Shown piece after piece: positions 45,731 through 56,787 of a stretch of DNA of 64,000 nt. The DNA is from Pseudopyrenochaeta lycopersici. Lineage: Eukaryota; Ascomycota; Dothideomycetes; Pleosporales; Pseudopyrenochaetaceae. The stretch's first letter is position 1. The number at the start of each line of letters is the position of its first letter. Location: NCBI GenBank assembly GCA_003313425.1, contig NHZP01000022.1, positions 186,001 to 250,000 on the forward strand. Direction: 5' to 3'. The notes under the pieces are model-generated. The model ran no database searches. It saw only the letters and a list, made by a program, of their open reading frames with translations, and was not told the origin of the DNA. The position numbers and the translations under genes were made by a program.

Positions 45731-47890
45731 CTACCACAATTGTACATAAGTCTTGAATCGCTTCCAGCGACTCATTTGATAGTAGTCCTCTAGATCCTGT
45801 AATTCCTCCTCGGTTAACAGTCTCCGTCCTGTGATCATGTCTGCATCAGCAGGATTGCGCCACTTGGTACGTCTGACAATCTTGTAGATGAGTGTGAGCC
45901 CAAAATCCATCAAGAATCCAAGCATAAATGAAAAAAAGTTTTCAGCAGTGAAACCACCACCGCCCTAAAGTAAGGATTAGCTTCCATGTCCTGGTATGGA
46001 TAGTTGGTATGGATAGTTGGTATGGATAGTTGGTATGGATAGTTGGTATGGATAGTTGGTATGGATAGTTGGTATGGATAGTTGGTATGGATAGTTGGTA
46101 TGGATAGTTGGTATGGATAGTTGGTATGGATAGTTGGTATGGATAGTTGGTATGGATAGTAACCGTCGGCTTACCAATGGCGAGACTGCAGCGTAGAAGC
46201 ACGATGCTAAAAGCACCAAAGAGCCAATTAGAAGCCATGCAGGGGCAAGCGGGTGCAGACTGGACTTCCAAGCGAACGGATAACCGAAAACCTTATCTTG
46301 CTGTGCTTTGACTGCAGCACGAAACTTGAAAGAAGCGAAGCCGATGATGAGCCAATTGGAGAAAAAGGAAGAGCTTGTGATGTTGATGAACCAGTTCAAC
46401 ACGATAGTTCCCTTCGCTGAACAAGTCAGAATTTTGTCACAAGTGAACAAAAGCAGTTTAACATGACCTACCACTCAAAGCCATATACGTCAATACAACT
46501 CCAACTACTGATGTGATACCCAAAGCCCATCTGGGTCGACCCTTCGAATCAACTTCAGCAAAGAGCTCTGGCAGAAGGCCCTGGTGCGCCATCGACCTCA
46601 TAACTCGAGACGACAGATAGATAGCTTCCGCTGAAATCGCCAGGACACCGAGCATCATACCAGCATTCAGGATATCTGGTAAACCTTTGATACCGACCTC
46701 GATTTGGCTGATCAGGAAAGGAGAAGTAGCGACTCCGGACCCTCCAAGCAGCCTTTCACTATCTGAACGAACGAGAAAGGTAGTGAGAAGTACGCTAGTC
46801 ATGTACATGCCCATGACGCGATATGGCACAAGCTTCGTGGCGTGGCCCATGCTCATTCGCGGCGATTTTGCTTCGCCGGCTAGGATACCAATGAAGACTT
46901 GGCCGCCGACAGCCCAGAAAGCTAATAGAGCACATCTAGCAAAACCCTACGCAATTTAAAGTCAGCTGAGTACCTCGAAGTAGAGTATGTATCTCCTTAC
47001 ACCAAAACATTCTTGAAAGCCGGAAAATCTGTCCAATTACTCGAATCGTGAACGTAACCTTTCGGTCCCAATCGACGCCACGATAATCAGGAGAAACAAA
47101 AAGATCTTTATTAAAGATGTTGCGTACTCGAACCACGCAAAGTAAGTGTTGGGCAGAAAGAATATAGCGATGGAAGCGACCAGAAACACCGTCACTGCAA
47201 CAATTGGTTAGCAAATCATGTTCCTCGCTCTACAAGGCTGGTTGAACTCACACAAAATTGCCAAGTGAACGGTGCCTTGGGCCTAGAAGGTGACTATGAC
47301 GGGAAAAAAGACCGCCTCAGCAGCAACAATAGCGGTCCAGCCTATCAAGTAGTCTATTAGCTATGCCATTCCCATGCGACACAAAGATGAATCGACTTAC
47401 CTAGCCATTCTGAGAAGCCCGCACCGAAAGCCAACGCAGGATCAACCCACCTATCTGCGTAGTCGATAAAATTGCCTGATGTGGGAAAGGCAACCGTCAT
47501 TTTTGTAAGGGTCTGCAGGACAGCCCACACCAATGTGCAAACCATCAAGTATGCGATGACCATATTACCAGGCTCACCGTCATGAAGAGCTTTGCCAATG
47601 CCGATGAAAATGCCGCTGCCAATGTTGGAGCCAAGCGAGATTATCTGTTGAGGTATTTAGAAAGTGAATAACGACTTTGACGCCGTTTAGTGCATCCATA
47701 CATGAACTTGTCGCTGTGTGAACGAGCGCACAAACTTGCCATGGCCTCCATCTTCCATCTTTTCCAGTTGGCTCACGTCTCCGGGCGAGCAGCTGGCAAT
47801 CTGCTCCAATTGGGGCATATTCTTCTTCTCGGTATCATTCCACGAATAATGATCATTCAACTGGTCCCCCAGATTGGATGGCGAAGACAT
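45731..47890 (-). pseudogene. Amino-acid permease (APC superfamily, YAT type), interrupted
   Basis: Seven exons can be followed: 47702-47890, 47401-47644, 47252-47341, 47003-47194, 46472-46946, 46175-46416, 45731-45964. The reading gives a fungal amino-acid permease: FTQRQVHIISLGSNIGSGIFIGIG (helix 1), GFSEWLGWTAIVAAE, GGQVFIGILAGEAKSPR, then the C-terminal DADMITGRRLLTEEE. Two lesions break it. A TAG at 47283-47285 (plus-strand CTA) lies where I expect Trp in the family; and near a C3 run at 47067-47069 the frame moves by one base, from LIIVAS to GPKGYVHDSSNW. Introns and the rest of the coding sequence are well preserved. The gene is divergent from the monooxygenase pseudogene and was probably coexpressed with it. 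An assembly error could explain the frameshift, less easily the TAG. Confidence 0.75.
45992..46160. repeat. Perfect 13-bp minisatellite, 13 copies
   Basis: The unit tggtatggatagt repeats 13 times without a mismatch (169 bp). It lies entirely inside the last intron (45965-46174) of the permease gene. On the minus strand it happens to be open in all frames, which produces a spurious repetitive peptide (IPTIHTNYPYQLS), but splice signals on both sides show it is intronic. Confidence 0.97.
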
Positions 47891-48472
47891 GTTCGCGGTC
47901 ACGGACGTCAACTTTGACGTTAGGTACGCAGTGTTCTTGGTTTGAATAACGAACTACGCTGAAATGGGGGTCATATCCTGACAATGGTGTGCCAAGTTGT
48001 AGGAAAAATCTCTACTTGTGATCCGACAACATCATCATATACGAAATGGATTGAGATGCAGCTGCTGAGCTAGGGCGAACTAGTGGCCATTGCCGGACAC
48101 CCTCCCACTAATTGCGAGGTCGGACAAGCGACACAGCCAAGGTAGGGGTTCTGGATGCAGATACTGTGGCCTAGCTAATTGATATGCCGAAAGCTAGCGA
48201 AGTCTATGGCCGATACATTTGTGGGGAAACGTGAAAAAATGTGGGGAAAGATAATGGATCATGGGTGTTCAGAGACGTGCAATCGGATGTCGAGCCGATT
48301 CCCAAACCCCAGACCTCAACTTGCTGTTATCCGGCTTCTCATCCGCGCAAAGTACGATCATGGTATGCAGATCGGTATTTGTAGGTTGTATTAATGTGAT
48401 TGTTCCTGACACGAATTCTCTTATCAGTAAACTTATATCTCTAGACGAATCTCGAGAGGCGTGGGAAACATA
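47891..48472. promoter_or_regulatory. Bidirectional upstream region of permease and monooxygenase
   Basis: About 580 bp between the two divergent start codons. No specific operator was identified. Confidence 0.5.
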
Positions 48473-50333
48473 ATGCCTTTCGTCGATTTACCCAAAATAA
48501 ACGATTTCGCCTCACCGTTGATATCAGAACGTGCAATTGATAGTCCGCGACCGCTCAAAGTCATATACATCGGAGCTGGAGTTTCTGGTATTACAGGTGC
48601 CATCGAGATTAAGAAAGCTGCTCCCACAGTTGAACTCGTAATTTATGAGAAAAGCCCGGAACTCGGCGGCACATGGTACGAGAATCGATACCCTGGTTGT
48701 TCTTGCGGTACGTCGTATTGAATAACCGCCCCTACTTTTATTCCTACCATCCATTCACTGATTCTTGCAGATGTCCCGTCTCATTCATACCAATTAAGCT
48801 ACGAATCCTCAACGGATTGGACGCAGTTTTACGCCACCGCACCGGAGATTTTGAGGTATTGGAAAGCTGTCGCTAAGAAATACAAAGTCTATGATCTTGT
48901 AAGATTTCAGCACATGTGCACCGAAGCACGATGGGATGAAAAACAAACCAAATGGAAAGTTCGTCTCTTGCAGCTCGATGGTTCGCCTGAGCCTTGTGTT
49001 ATAGAGGACACAGCATGCTAATCACTGGTACTGGGACATTGAACGAATGGAAATAGCCTGAAGTAGCCGGTCTACATGAATACCGAGGGAAACTTCTTCA
49101 TAGCGCCAATTGGGACGATGCCTTTGATCCGCAGGTAAGCATTCCTTTCTCCGAGATTTTAACAGTGCTTAAAAACGGCGTGTAGAGCAAGAGAATTGCG
49201 GTCATTGGCGGAGGAAGCAGCGGAATTCAGATCGTCCCGGCGTCAGCACCGAAAGTGGCACATATGGACCATTATGTACGCGGTAAAACCTGGATAGCAA
49301 ATCAGTTTGGTGAGCAATACATAAAAGAGCGCGGAGTCTCCTCAGCTGACGGGAACTTTACTTACAGCATTGAGGAGAGAGAAGCATGGCGTAAAAATCC
49401 TGATTCTTATCTTGAGTACCGCAAAGGAATTGAGATGACCCTTCAAGGCTTTTATGGTGTTTCGCAGCGAGGTAATCCCAAATATGCCGACATTGAACAG
49501 ACATATCAGGATGCCATGCGACTTCGATTAAAGGGGAAGCCCCACTTGGTGGAGAAGATGATGCCACAGTTTCCGCCGCTATGCAAGCGTTTAACCCCAG
49601 GACCGGGATATTTAGAGGCACTTGCCTCATCGAATGTGGAAGTAATCCATACGAGCATCTCGCACATCGACGCCACGGGGATTGTAACGGGTGATGGGAT
49701 TCACCGACCTGTTGAAGCAATCATTTGCGCAACAGGATTTGAGACATCCGTCTCAAGTGGATTTCCAATCTATGGTCGCGATGGCCTGAATCTCCGGTCC
49801 AAATGCAGCAATTATCCAAGGACATATCTTGATATCTTGGAACTTGCACAGACGGCTTTCCAAACTTCTTTCAATCCCTTGGCCCCAATTCATTCCAGGG
49901 TGCCGGAAGTCTTCTTATCGTGATTGAAGCAATTCATGCATATATTGGAAAGATCTTGCAACGACTTAGCACTGGCAACGTCAAGATCATCGAACCAAAG
50001 AGGACATCAGTTAATAAATTCTCACGCTTCTGCGATGAGTATTTTAAGCGGACTGTTTATACAGCGGACTGCTTGAGTTGGTATAAAACGGCGACACCAG
50101 GATCTTCGCCAGTAGAGCGAATGCGCGGACGGGTGACAGCATTATGGCCCGGCAGTAGCGTTCATGCTGTCAAGGCACTCAAAGATGTTAGGTGGGAAGA
50201 CTTCGACATGGAATATTTGGACGGTAATGAGTTTGGCTGGTTTGGGAACGGATGGACAGTCGCAGACAGACATGGGGACGTAGGTCTGACATGGTACCTA
50301 AATAACACGAGTTTTGTAGATATTGACAATTAA
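48473..50333 (+). pseudogene. Baeyer-Villiger-type flavin monooxygenase, broken by two frameshifts and a stop
   Basis: Exons 48473-48707, 48771-49134 and 49186-50333 can be aligned by eye with fungal FAD/NADPH monooxygenases. The FAD-binding Rossmann motif is IGAGVSGI, then GGTWYENRYPGC; the NADPH Rossmann motif is IGGGSSGIQ; and further blocks are YVRGKTWI, LCKRLTPGPGYLEAL, ICATGFETS, WPGSSVHAVKAL. Lesions: a frame change near 49016 (the first frame stops at TAA 49019-49021); a TAG at 49054-49056 inside EWK*PEV, where family members have Trp; and a second frame change near 49846, before DGFPNFFQSLGPN. The remainder to the C-terminal GLTWYLNNTSF is intact. Members oxidise ketones to esters or lactones, often in secondary-metabolite or catabolic clusters. 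Confidence 0.82.
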
Positions 50334-52124
50334 TGTAGAGGGGTATGCGAAGCTCATTTGTTCGTTTGTTCATGTCTACGCAGTAGCATACTGTATCAAA
50401 AAGGGCTGAACGTATTGACAACAAAATCATCAGTAGGCTTTACGTAGACGGCTACCTATTAGAGCCCATACAGCCTCAGGATATTTTTATGTTAGTGCGC
50501 CCAAATTAAGTGGAAAATATCCAGGGCTTGGCAAGGGTAGATTGTGGGCTAGTAAATTGTCGCACTCGTGATTAGGCATAGTCATATTCGATTCAGAGTC
50601 CTCGAAATTTATCCTCCTTAGATAAATGCCGCTATCGACGCCATTGACAACGAATTTGTTGCAATGTAAGCACTATCATTTGCTGCTACTTCATAATGAA
50701 CCTACAATCCAACATCTTAGCACCCCTTGTCTGTTTGAGATTCACATGATACGCCAGTGGTGCTTCGCTGCACTATTGGAAAAATGGTTAGGAAAAGCGA
50801 GTGGCGGCTTCGTGTTGATAGATGTAGTCAGCACAGTCATGGTCTTAGAGGTCTAGGTATCAAATTGGAATTCCGACCGGTTTAGTGAAACCTCAACGCA
50901 CGCCACTTCTTGCTAATGACGAGTCTTTCCTTAATTATTTCACAACAGAAAGGATTTTGTTTCTTTGATCCTGTGAAGTCCTGGTACACATGGACAATAG
51001 AGTGGCTGTAGTCTGTATGTACTTGTGCTTTTGCGCTGTCAGCTGGTTTAGCACATGTAGGAGAGTGTAATTATCGCAAGGATTGCTGAATCTTGTCGAT
51101 GAACGTGGTTTGAAAGATCTCTGTTCATCAAGAGGCAAAGCATCATGGGTGAGCAGTTTTTTCTAAGTTACCAAAAAGTGGTGAAGTGTTCGATGGTTTT
51201 ATCTTTTGGGAAGCGATCAGATGGAAATGCGCAAAGAGACAAGACGGAACTCACTGCATGACAATCGAGCCGTTGTGTCATCGCGTACGCTGTCGTTGTG
51301 AGAAGCCGGACTGCCTGCAACCTCGAGCTGTATGCGGCGCGTGAATAAAATAATTCTTTCGCGCAACTCTGCCTTGCGCACTGACCAGGACAAGGGGTGT
51401 TTACTCGTTCACCCTATCTGCATCAACGCCCATTCGTCAAACTTGAAGTCCTCCCCGCCTAGATAGTGGAGGCGCAGCCTTCGAACCTCGCCGTAATCAA
51501 CGGTTCCCCCGAAACCCGGTCGCGCTCTGGGACAAGGGCCACAACATATAATGGACAGTCAGCTGTAAGGCACAGCCAAGCCCAAAAATACGAACCGCTA
51601 AGCGCCAACAACCGAACGCGAGGGGCCATGCAGCGAATCTCTGTACTACTCACGGATCTCCATTCGCTGACTCTCGAACATCACTCCATCATCTCATGTC
51701 AGCTTTTCGCGTAGGTACGGATCGGGGTTTGCTGCCTGATGCGGCCGTCTCTTACGCTGAGCCGATGACGAGATGAGCAAGATCACTGGTTTTATGCCTC
51801 GACAACGTGATTGGCCAATGCTAGGTAGTTAGGCATCTGGGGCTGAGGTCGAGATGGATCAGCCATTGCCCAAATTCGGGATGCCGGGGGCTAGCTTCGG
51901 GTGTGGTAAAGGGCTTCGTCCTATTTTAGCACTTCGTCCCGTGGCGTGGTTTTTGCGGTCTTTGCTTAAAGAAGTCGCATCGGATCGTGCTCGCTTTTGT
52001 TAGCAGATCTTTACTGTGCGCATCCTTCTCCGCATCAGCACACTCGCGAAAAGTGTCCTCGATAAGCGCTGGAAGCTACAACCTAGCGCAACATATTTAT
52101 TATCTTTTTGGCTGGCTAGATACA
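50334..52124. other. Intergenic stretch, no gene seen
   Basis: About 1.8 kb between the monooxygenase pseudogene and the FAD oxidase. Short frames only. The part close to 52 kb must hold the oxidase promoter and 5' UTR. Confidence 0.5.
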
Positions 52125-54056
52125 ATGGTCTCGCCCGAGCGAGTACCGCTCTTGGCCGAGAAGTCCATACTGATCAATCGGCCGGAGAACAACCACATAG
52201 GAAAGCGCCGCGCCGAGCGCTGGAGACCGACTGAATCTGTGTGGAAGCTACTTCTTCCTTTACTTTGCGGGACCGCTTTATATGGATGCTACACCTACAG
52301 CCGACAATCCTCTCATGGAGTAACATCTAGCGTAACTGGACATACTCAAACCGATAATGTTTCAACAACCTCAAATTACACATGTGTACCAGGACACTCA
52401 TGCTGGCCATCGGCCAGCGACTGGAGCACCTTCAATCACAGTATAAATGGAAACCTGAGGCTAACTGTACCTTGGGCTGCGCCATGTTATTCGAGCGCTT
52501 CCAGTGAAGAATGTCAAGACGTTGCAGCGCACTATGTCAACGGTACATCAAGGACAGCGCAATATGGCTCAATGGAGTTTTTGGATTGGGAAACGTGTGG
52601 CCAATCGCATTGCTTTCTCAATTCCTACAAACCGTCATCGCCTGTGTCGGGAGCATGCTCGCTTGGTAGGTTGTCTACCTACCATGTGGAAGCTCGAACT
52701 GCAAATGATATTACCAAAACCTTGGACTTCGTTCGAGAGCACGGCATCCGAGTTTCAATCAAGAACACGGGGCACGACTACTTTGGAAGATCGAACGTGG
52801 CAAATTCCTTGGCGATTTGGACTCATAACATGAAGGAAACTGAATTCCACAAGACGTTCCAGCCTCAAGGGTGCAAGACACACTACGAGAACATTGGAGA
52901 GGTTGGTGCCGGCATACAGGCGAATGAAGCATGGAACTTCTTCGAGCCTCTTGGCATGCTTGTCACCGTGGGTGCTGTCAGCTCAGTCGGTATTGCGGGT
53001 GGCTTCGGGCAAGGAGGTGGTCACGGCCCCCTCGGCCCTGCTTATGGCCTGATGGTAGACCAAGCTGTTGAATTTGAGGTCATCACTGCTGACGGGAAAA
53101 TGCGCACGATCAATGAGTGCACTGACCCAGACCTTTTCTGGGCGATGCGAGGTGGTGGTGGGGGTAATTATGCGGTCCTAACGTCCTACAAGTTTCAGCT
53201 TCACCCGGCAGTTCCCCTCAACGTCTACAGCTTCCAGGCTCAATTTCCACTGCCCGAAAGTGAGCTTAACATTTCCGAGTCTAAGGTTCATCGCGATATC
53301 ATTGGCGCACTTGCCTCGAATCAGACCCTATTTGCCAAACATGGAATTGCCGGCTACAACTTCTTACATGCAGACCACATGGTGTCTCTGCAAATTATGC
53401 CGTCAGATGATACTGAGGCTATCAAGGCCATCACTTCGCAATGGCACGACTTTCTGACCGCTTACCCTGGGTTGAACGTGACAGACAACAGCTATCATAC
53501 CTTTCCAACATTCTCTCAATGGCACAAGTTCACCGAGAGGCCAGCAATTGCTCGCAATGGACTTGTTGGCCTTGGTATCGTTGAGGCGGGTCGATTCATT
53601 CCAAAGAATCTATTTGATTCTCCAGAAAACATTGAACGGGTAGTAAATGCTGTCGTCACAGCAATGCAATCCTCTACAACCATTCATGGCGGTGGTTGTG
53701 CCCAGCTCTACGCCACGGGGCCTCTCAACCACCCTGACAATAGCAAAACCGGTGTGAATCCTGCTTGGAGAGATACAATGTGGCATGTAATTATGGGCGC
53801 GGCATGGTCATCAAACACACCGCCGCAAGAGCGCAACCGGATCCAGAGCACCATCTCCGCTTCCGTCCAACCATTTAAAGCACTCACACCGGGCGGTGGT
53901 TGCTACGTGAATGAAGGAGATTGGACCGAGGAGAATTGGCAGCAAACGTTCTTTGGTGACAACTACGATAAGCTATTGGCAGTGAAGAAGCGGTATGACC
54001 CTACAGGCTTGTTCAATTGCTGGAAGTGCGTGGGATGGACGGGTTATGACGAGTAA
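52125..54056 (+). CDS. Membrane-anchored FAD-linked oxidase (VAO/BBE family)
   Basis: The frame opens further upstream, but the first in-frame ATG is at 52125 (643 residues, no introns). A short basic N-terminus and a hydrophobic helix (about 41-58, LLLPLLCGTALYGCYTY) make a type II anchor or uncleaved signal, followed by a Cys- and N-glycosylation-rich lumenal or extracellular domain. The PCMH FAD-binding domain shows NTGHDYFGRS, whose His (about 217) is the usual 8-alpha flavin attachment site, and GGFGQGGGHGPLGPAYGL. No Cys lies in that second loop, so monocovalent rather than bicovalent FAD is inferred. MRGGGGGNYAVLTSYKFQLHP and the C-terminal BBE domain (YDPTGLFNCWKCVG) complete it. Substrate unknown; such oxidases act on alcohols, sugars or secondary metabolites. 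Confidence 0.9.
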   Translation: MVSPERVPLLAEKSILINRPENNHIGKRRAERWRPTESVWKLLLPLLCGTALYGCYTYSRQSSHGVTSSVTGHTQTDNVSTTSNYTCVPGHSCWPSASDWSTFNHSINGNLRLTVPWAAPCYSSASSEECQDVAAHYVNGTSRTAQYGSMEFLDWETCGQSHCFLNSYKPSSPVSGACSLGRLSTYHVEARTANDITKTLDFVREHGIRVSIKNTGHDYFGRSNVANSLAIWTHNMKETEFHKTFQPQGCKTHYENIGEVGAGIQANEAWNFFEPLGMLVTVGAVSSVGIAGGFGQGGGHGPLGPAYGLMVDQAVEFEVITADGKMRTINECTDPDLFWAMRGGGGGNYAVLTSYKFQLHPAVPLNVYSFQAQFPLPESELNISESKVHRDIIGALASNQTLFAKHGIAGYNFLHADHMVSLQIMPSDDTEAIKAITSQWHDFLTAYPGLNVTDNSYHTFPTFSQWHKFTERPAIARNGLVGLGIVEAGRFIPKNLFDSPENIERVVNAVVTAMQSSTTIHGGGCAQLYATGPLNHPDNSKTGVNPAWRDTMWHVIMGAAWSSNTPPQERNRIQSTISASVQPFKALTPGGGCYVNEGDWTEENWQQTFFGDNYDKLLAVKKRYDPTGLFNCWKCVGWTGYDE

Positions 54057-54689
54057 GTGCAACACCATATGATCATAATAGTTGAAGAATACTGATGAGC
54101 GATAGTCCGATGTATTCCTGTTATACACAAAGTCGTAGGGATCCCCACCCCACGATCCCCCTCGGCCCTGTAGGCTGAGGCTTTATGATTCTTTTCAAGG
54201 CGTTGTTCTCCTTATTCCCAAGATTTTCAACGCATTGTTTCGGAGTTAAGTTATTGGCGTCCACTGTTGTAACATACCCTCTTTTTCGTGGACATATTCC
54301 TCGATTATTCTTCTCGGTTTGTGATACATCTCACATTCTTTCTTGGTCGTTTGTGCCACTGTCTCATGCAGTTCTCTGCCATGGCCATCCAGACACTGTT
54401 CGATAGAGATTAGCGGTTGGCGATTCGTTTGTCTAGCAGCGGCTGTTCGTACATTCACCTATCGGGCACTGAAGACTAGAGTTAGTGTAAGCTTTCGCCG
54501 GTTGAAGACGGCCTTCACCCTCACACCTTCATCTGGTGCACGGCGCACAACAATACCAACAATAAGCGCATGCGCACTCCCACACTCATTTTTGATCTGC
54601 ACATGCTACACTCATAACCCTCCCCCCAGAATCACGAAAATACAGTCACATCACAGCTACAGCGATACCGCCAGAACCAATAGCACGTC
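54057..54689. other. Intergenic, promoter of first BYS1-like gene
   Basis: About 630 bp holding the oxidase 3' UTR and the upstream region of the next plus-strand gene. A conspicuously CA/CT-rich leader (54500-54680) precedes the ATG. Confidence 0.5.
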
Positions 54690-55522
54690 ATGCGAATCAA
54701 TACTGCAGCTCTGCTCTCTCTGCCCCTCGCCGCTGCGCGTCACGGCCATGGCCATGGCGCAGCTCGTGAGGACAGAGTCCTTCGTCGAGCACTCAAGGTC
54801 GAAGTCGTCACAGTCACGGAGATCGTCTACCACACTGTGACGACCACTGAGCCAGAGACTCCACAGTCATCTGCGCCTGCAGTGAGCTTATCAAATCTCA
54901 TCTCCAGTGACGTACTCACATAACACAGCTCCTCCAGGTAGAAGTCCCGTCTATTGCGCCGCCTGTCTCGCCCTCAGGCAACAACGGCAACCCTTACCAT
55001 GTTCTTATACCAGTCACCAGCTCTGCATCGGTTAGGAACTCGTGCGACTACCCAGTCTACGTCAAATCGGAGGGCCACTCCTCCTGCGAGCCAAGCGTCG
55101 ATTGCCAACTTGTCGCACCCAACTCGACATATACTGAAGAGATCCGCAATTGTAACAATGGTGGAATTTCTCTCAAGATCTCCAAGACGCAAGATATGAC
55201 CCAGCCAATGCAGTTCGAATATAGCGTCTGGCCCACCGATAAGAACCTGGTTTCTTACGACATCTCCTACCTCAACTGCATGAACAACAACGAAGGCCAG
55301 AAGGACCTTAGTGCATGCGCTGGCCATGAAGAAGGTATCCAGGCCGCGGGTGGTGCGAGTGATGATGCGAGCTGCCCTGATTACTACTGCAAGGCGAATG
55401 AGTGGTGCGATCAGCAGGCCTATGTCGTGGCCGAGTTCGACTACAAACCCGGTGCCCCTGTTGGTGCCTGTGCAGTTGACAAGGGCATTGCTTTCGAGCT
55501 TTGTGCTGGCAACCGTCGATGA
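54690..55522 (+). CDS. Secreted BYS1/thaumatin-like protein A
   Basis: Two exons (54690-54881, 54929-55522) with a 47-nt intron (GTGAGC...CACAG) encode 261 residues. A signal peptide (MRINTAALLSLPLAAA) is followed by a His/Gly stretch and a dibasic LRR site suggesting Kex2 cleavage. A Thr/Val-rich propeptide-like segment (VEVVTVTEIVYHTVTTT) precedes the folded domain: NSCDYPVYVKSEGH, then FEYSVWPTDKNLVSYDISYLNCMNN, DLSACAGHEEGIQ and KANEWCDQQAYV. This is the pattern of fungal BYS1/antigenic thaumatin-like proteins, Cys-rich and secreted, of unknown biochemical role. A paralog follows at 56788. Confidence 0.82.
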
Positions 55523-56787
55523 TGGTGGCGCTCGCCCAGGGAGAGTGACTCGACTCAGGTGAATCTCGAGTTCGGGCCCCAACCTACGGTTCGGCGAAAT
55601 GTTAATTTGGTCTCTCCTTTTGTATTTCGGTGCACGTGACTCTCCTGGAGTTTCTGGGTGTCACCAGTATATAGTGTAAGACTTTTCGCGCGTGCCATCG
55701 TGGTTTTCTTTCAGCGGTGCCCCGTTCTTCCTTCAGACAAGGACATGCGCGAGACGGTGAGGGAGGGGCACGAACGAGCACACAGCAGGATGCAATTCTG
55801 GTCTCGAGTAGTCTAGGCTGTAATTGCAACCAAGGTCACAAATTTCATTTCTCGAGCGCCAAATGTAACAACAGCCAGTGATTGGCCTTTGATTCAGCCC
55901 ACGCCTTGGGCAAAGCGCGCGTAGCTGGTTTTGGAGTAGCCTGGACGTTGGCAAGACGTTGTAGATTTGTCACTGGCCAATTGCGTAGAGGGCTGAAGGT
56001 AGGCAGACTCCAAGTGACAACTCTTACTCGACACAATATGACGCAGGCCTCGACAAGCACGATCATGTTGAGACATCCTCGTTCCAGGCACGTTGATCAC
56101 TACTGCAGGCACCCGGCAAACACAGAACAACGTGCCATGACCTCGTTCGTCGATCTCAGCCCGTCGCTTAAATTGACAGGGGTACACCCGGAACAATTCC
56201 AACGCCCATCTCGACAGCGGTCCAACAACACCACAACACGGACGCGATCTAATCTCCACACATCTGGGCGCGATCCAAAACGTGCCAATGGGAAGTTATT
56301 TTAGTATCGCTATCGTTCCTGCAGCTGCAGCTTACGGTATGGCAGTGGCGCTGTGCTGAGACGCACGGACTTCGGGTGAGATGGGGGTTATTCGCGACGT
56401 GGCGATGCTACAGATGTCTCGGTGATCAAGCGGCGTTTTTGGGGGGTTGGCGCGATGGATAAGTATCTTATGTGAGAAGCCGGGGAATCTATTACATTCT
56501 TTTTCGCAGAGTCATTATCGCTCCGTCAGTCATTCCTTTTTACAAGCCCAGCTCTATACCAATCATTACCAACACTCCTTCCGACAACACGCTCTTTGCA
56601 TATTCAGCTCCACAGCATACTATTGTCACTCCTTGGTCTCAGTATTATTATCCTCAGCTACGAGTATTCATCACTTAAGGGCATCGAGCCGTTCGCCGTC
56701 CACCAATACATCTACAACTCGATCATTCTAGACTCCCGTTCAACGATCACTATCTATTGTCACACGAACAAGCTGCGTTCGTTCAAG
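55523..56787. other. Spacer between the two BYS1-like paralogs
   Basis: About 1.27 kb. Antiparallel overlapping open frames at 55882-56304 have no family motifs. The last 250 bp are the pyrimidine-rich promoter/leader of the second paralog. Confidence 0.5.

Noticed and set aside
45992..46160. CRISPR-like array
   Set aside because: Head-to-tail 13-bp units without spacers in a eukaryotic genome; a minisatellite.
45942..46474. Minus-strand repetitive peptide (IPTIHTNYPYQLS repeats)
   Set aside because: It is the translation of a 13-bp minisatellite lying between a good donor (GTAAGC) and acceptor (CTTTAG) of the permease gene; it is intronic.
55882..56304. 140-codon plus-strand frame between the BYS1-like genes
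   Set aside because: An antisense frame of similar length covers the same bases; there are no motifs and the composition is low in hydrophobics.
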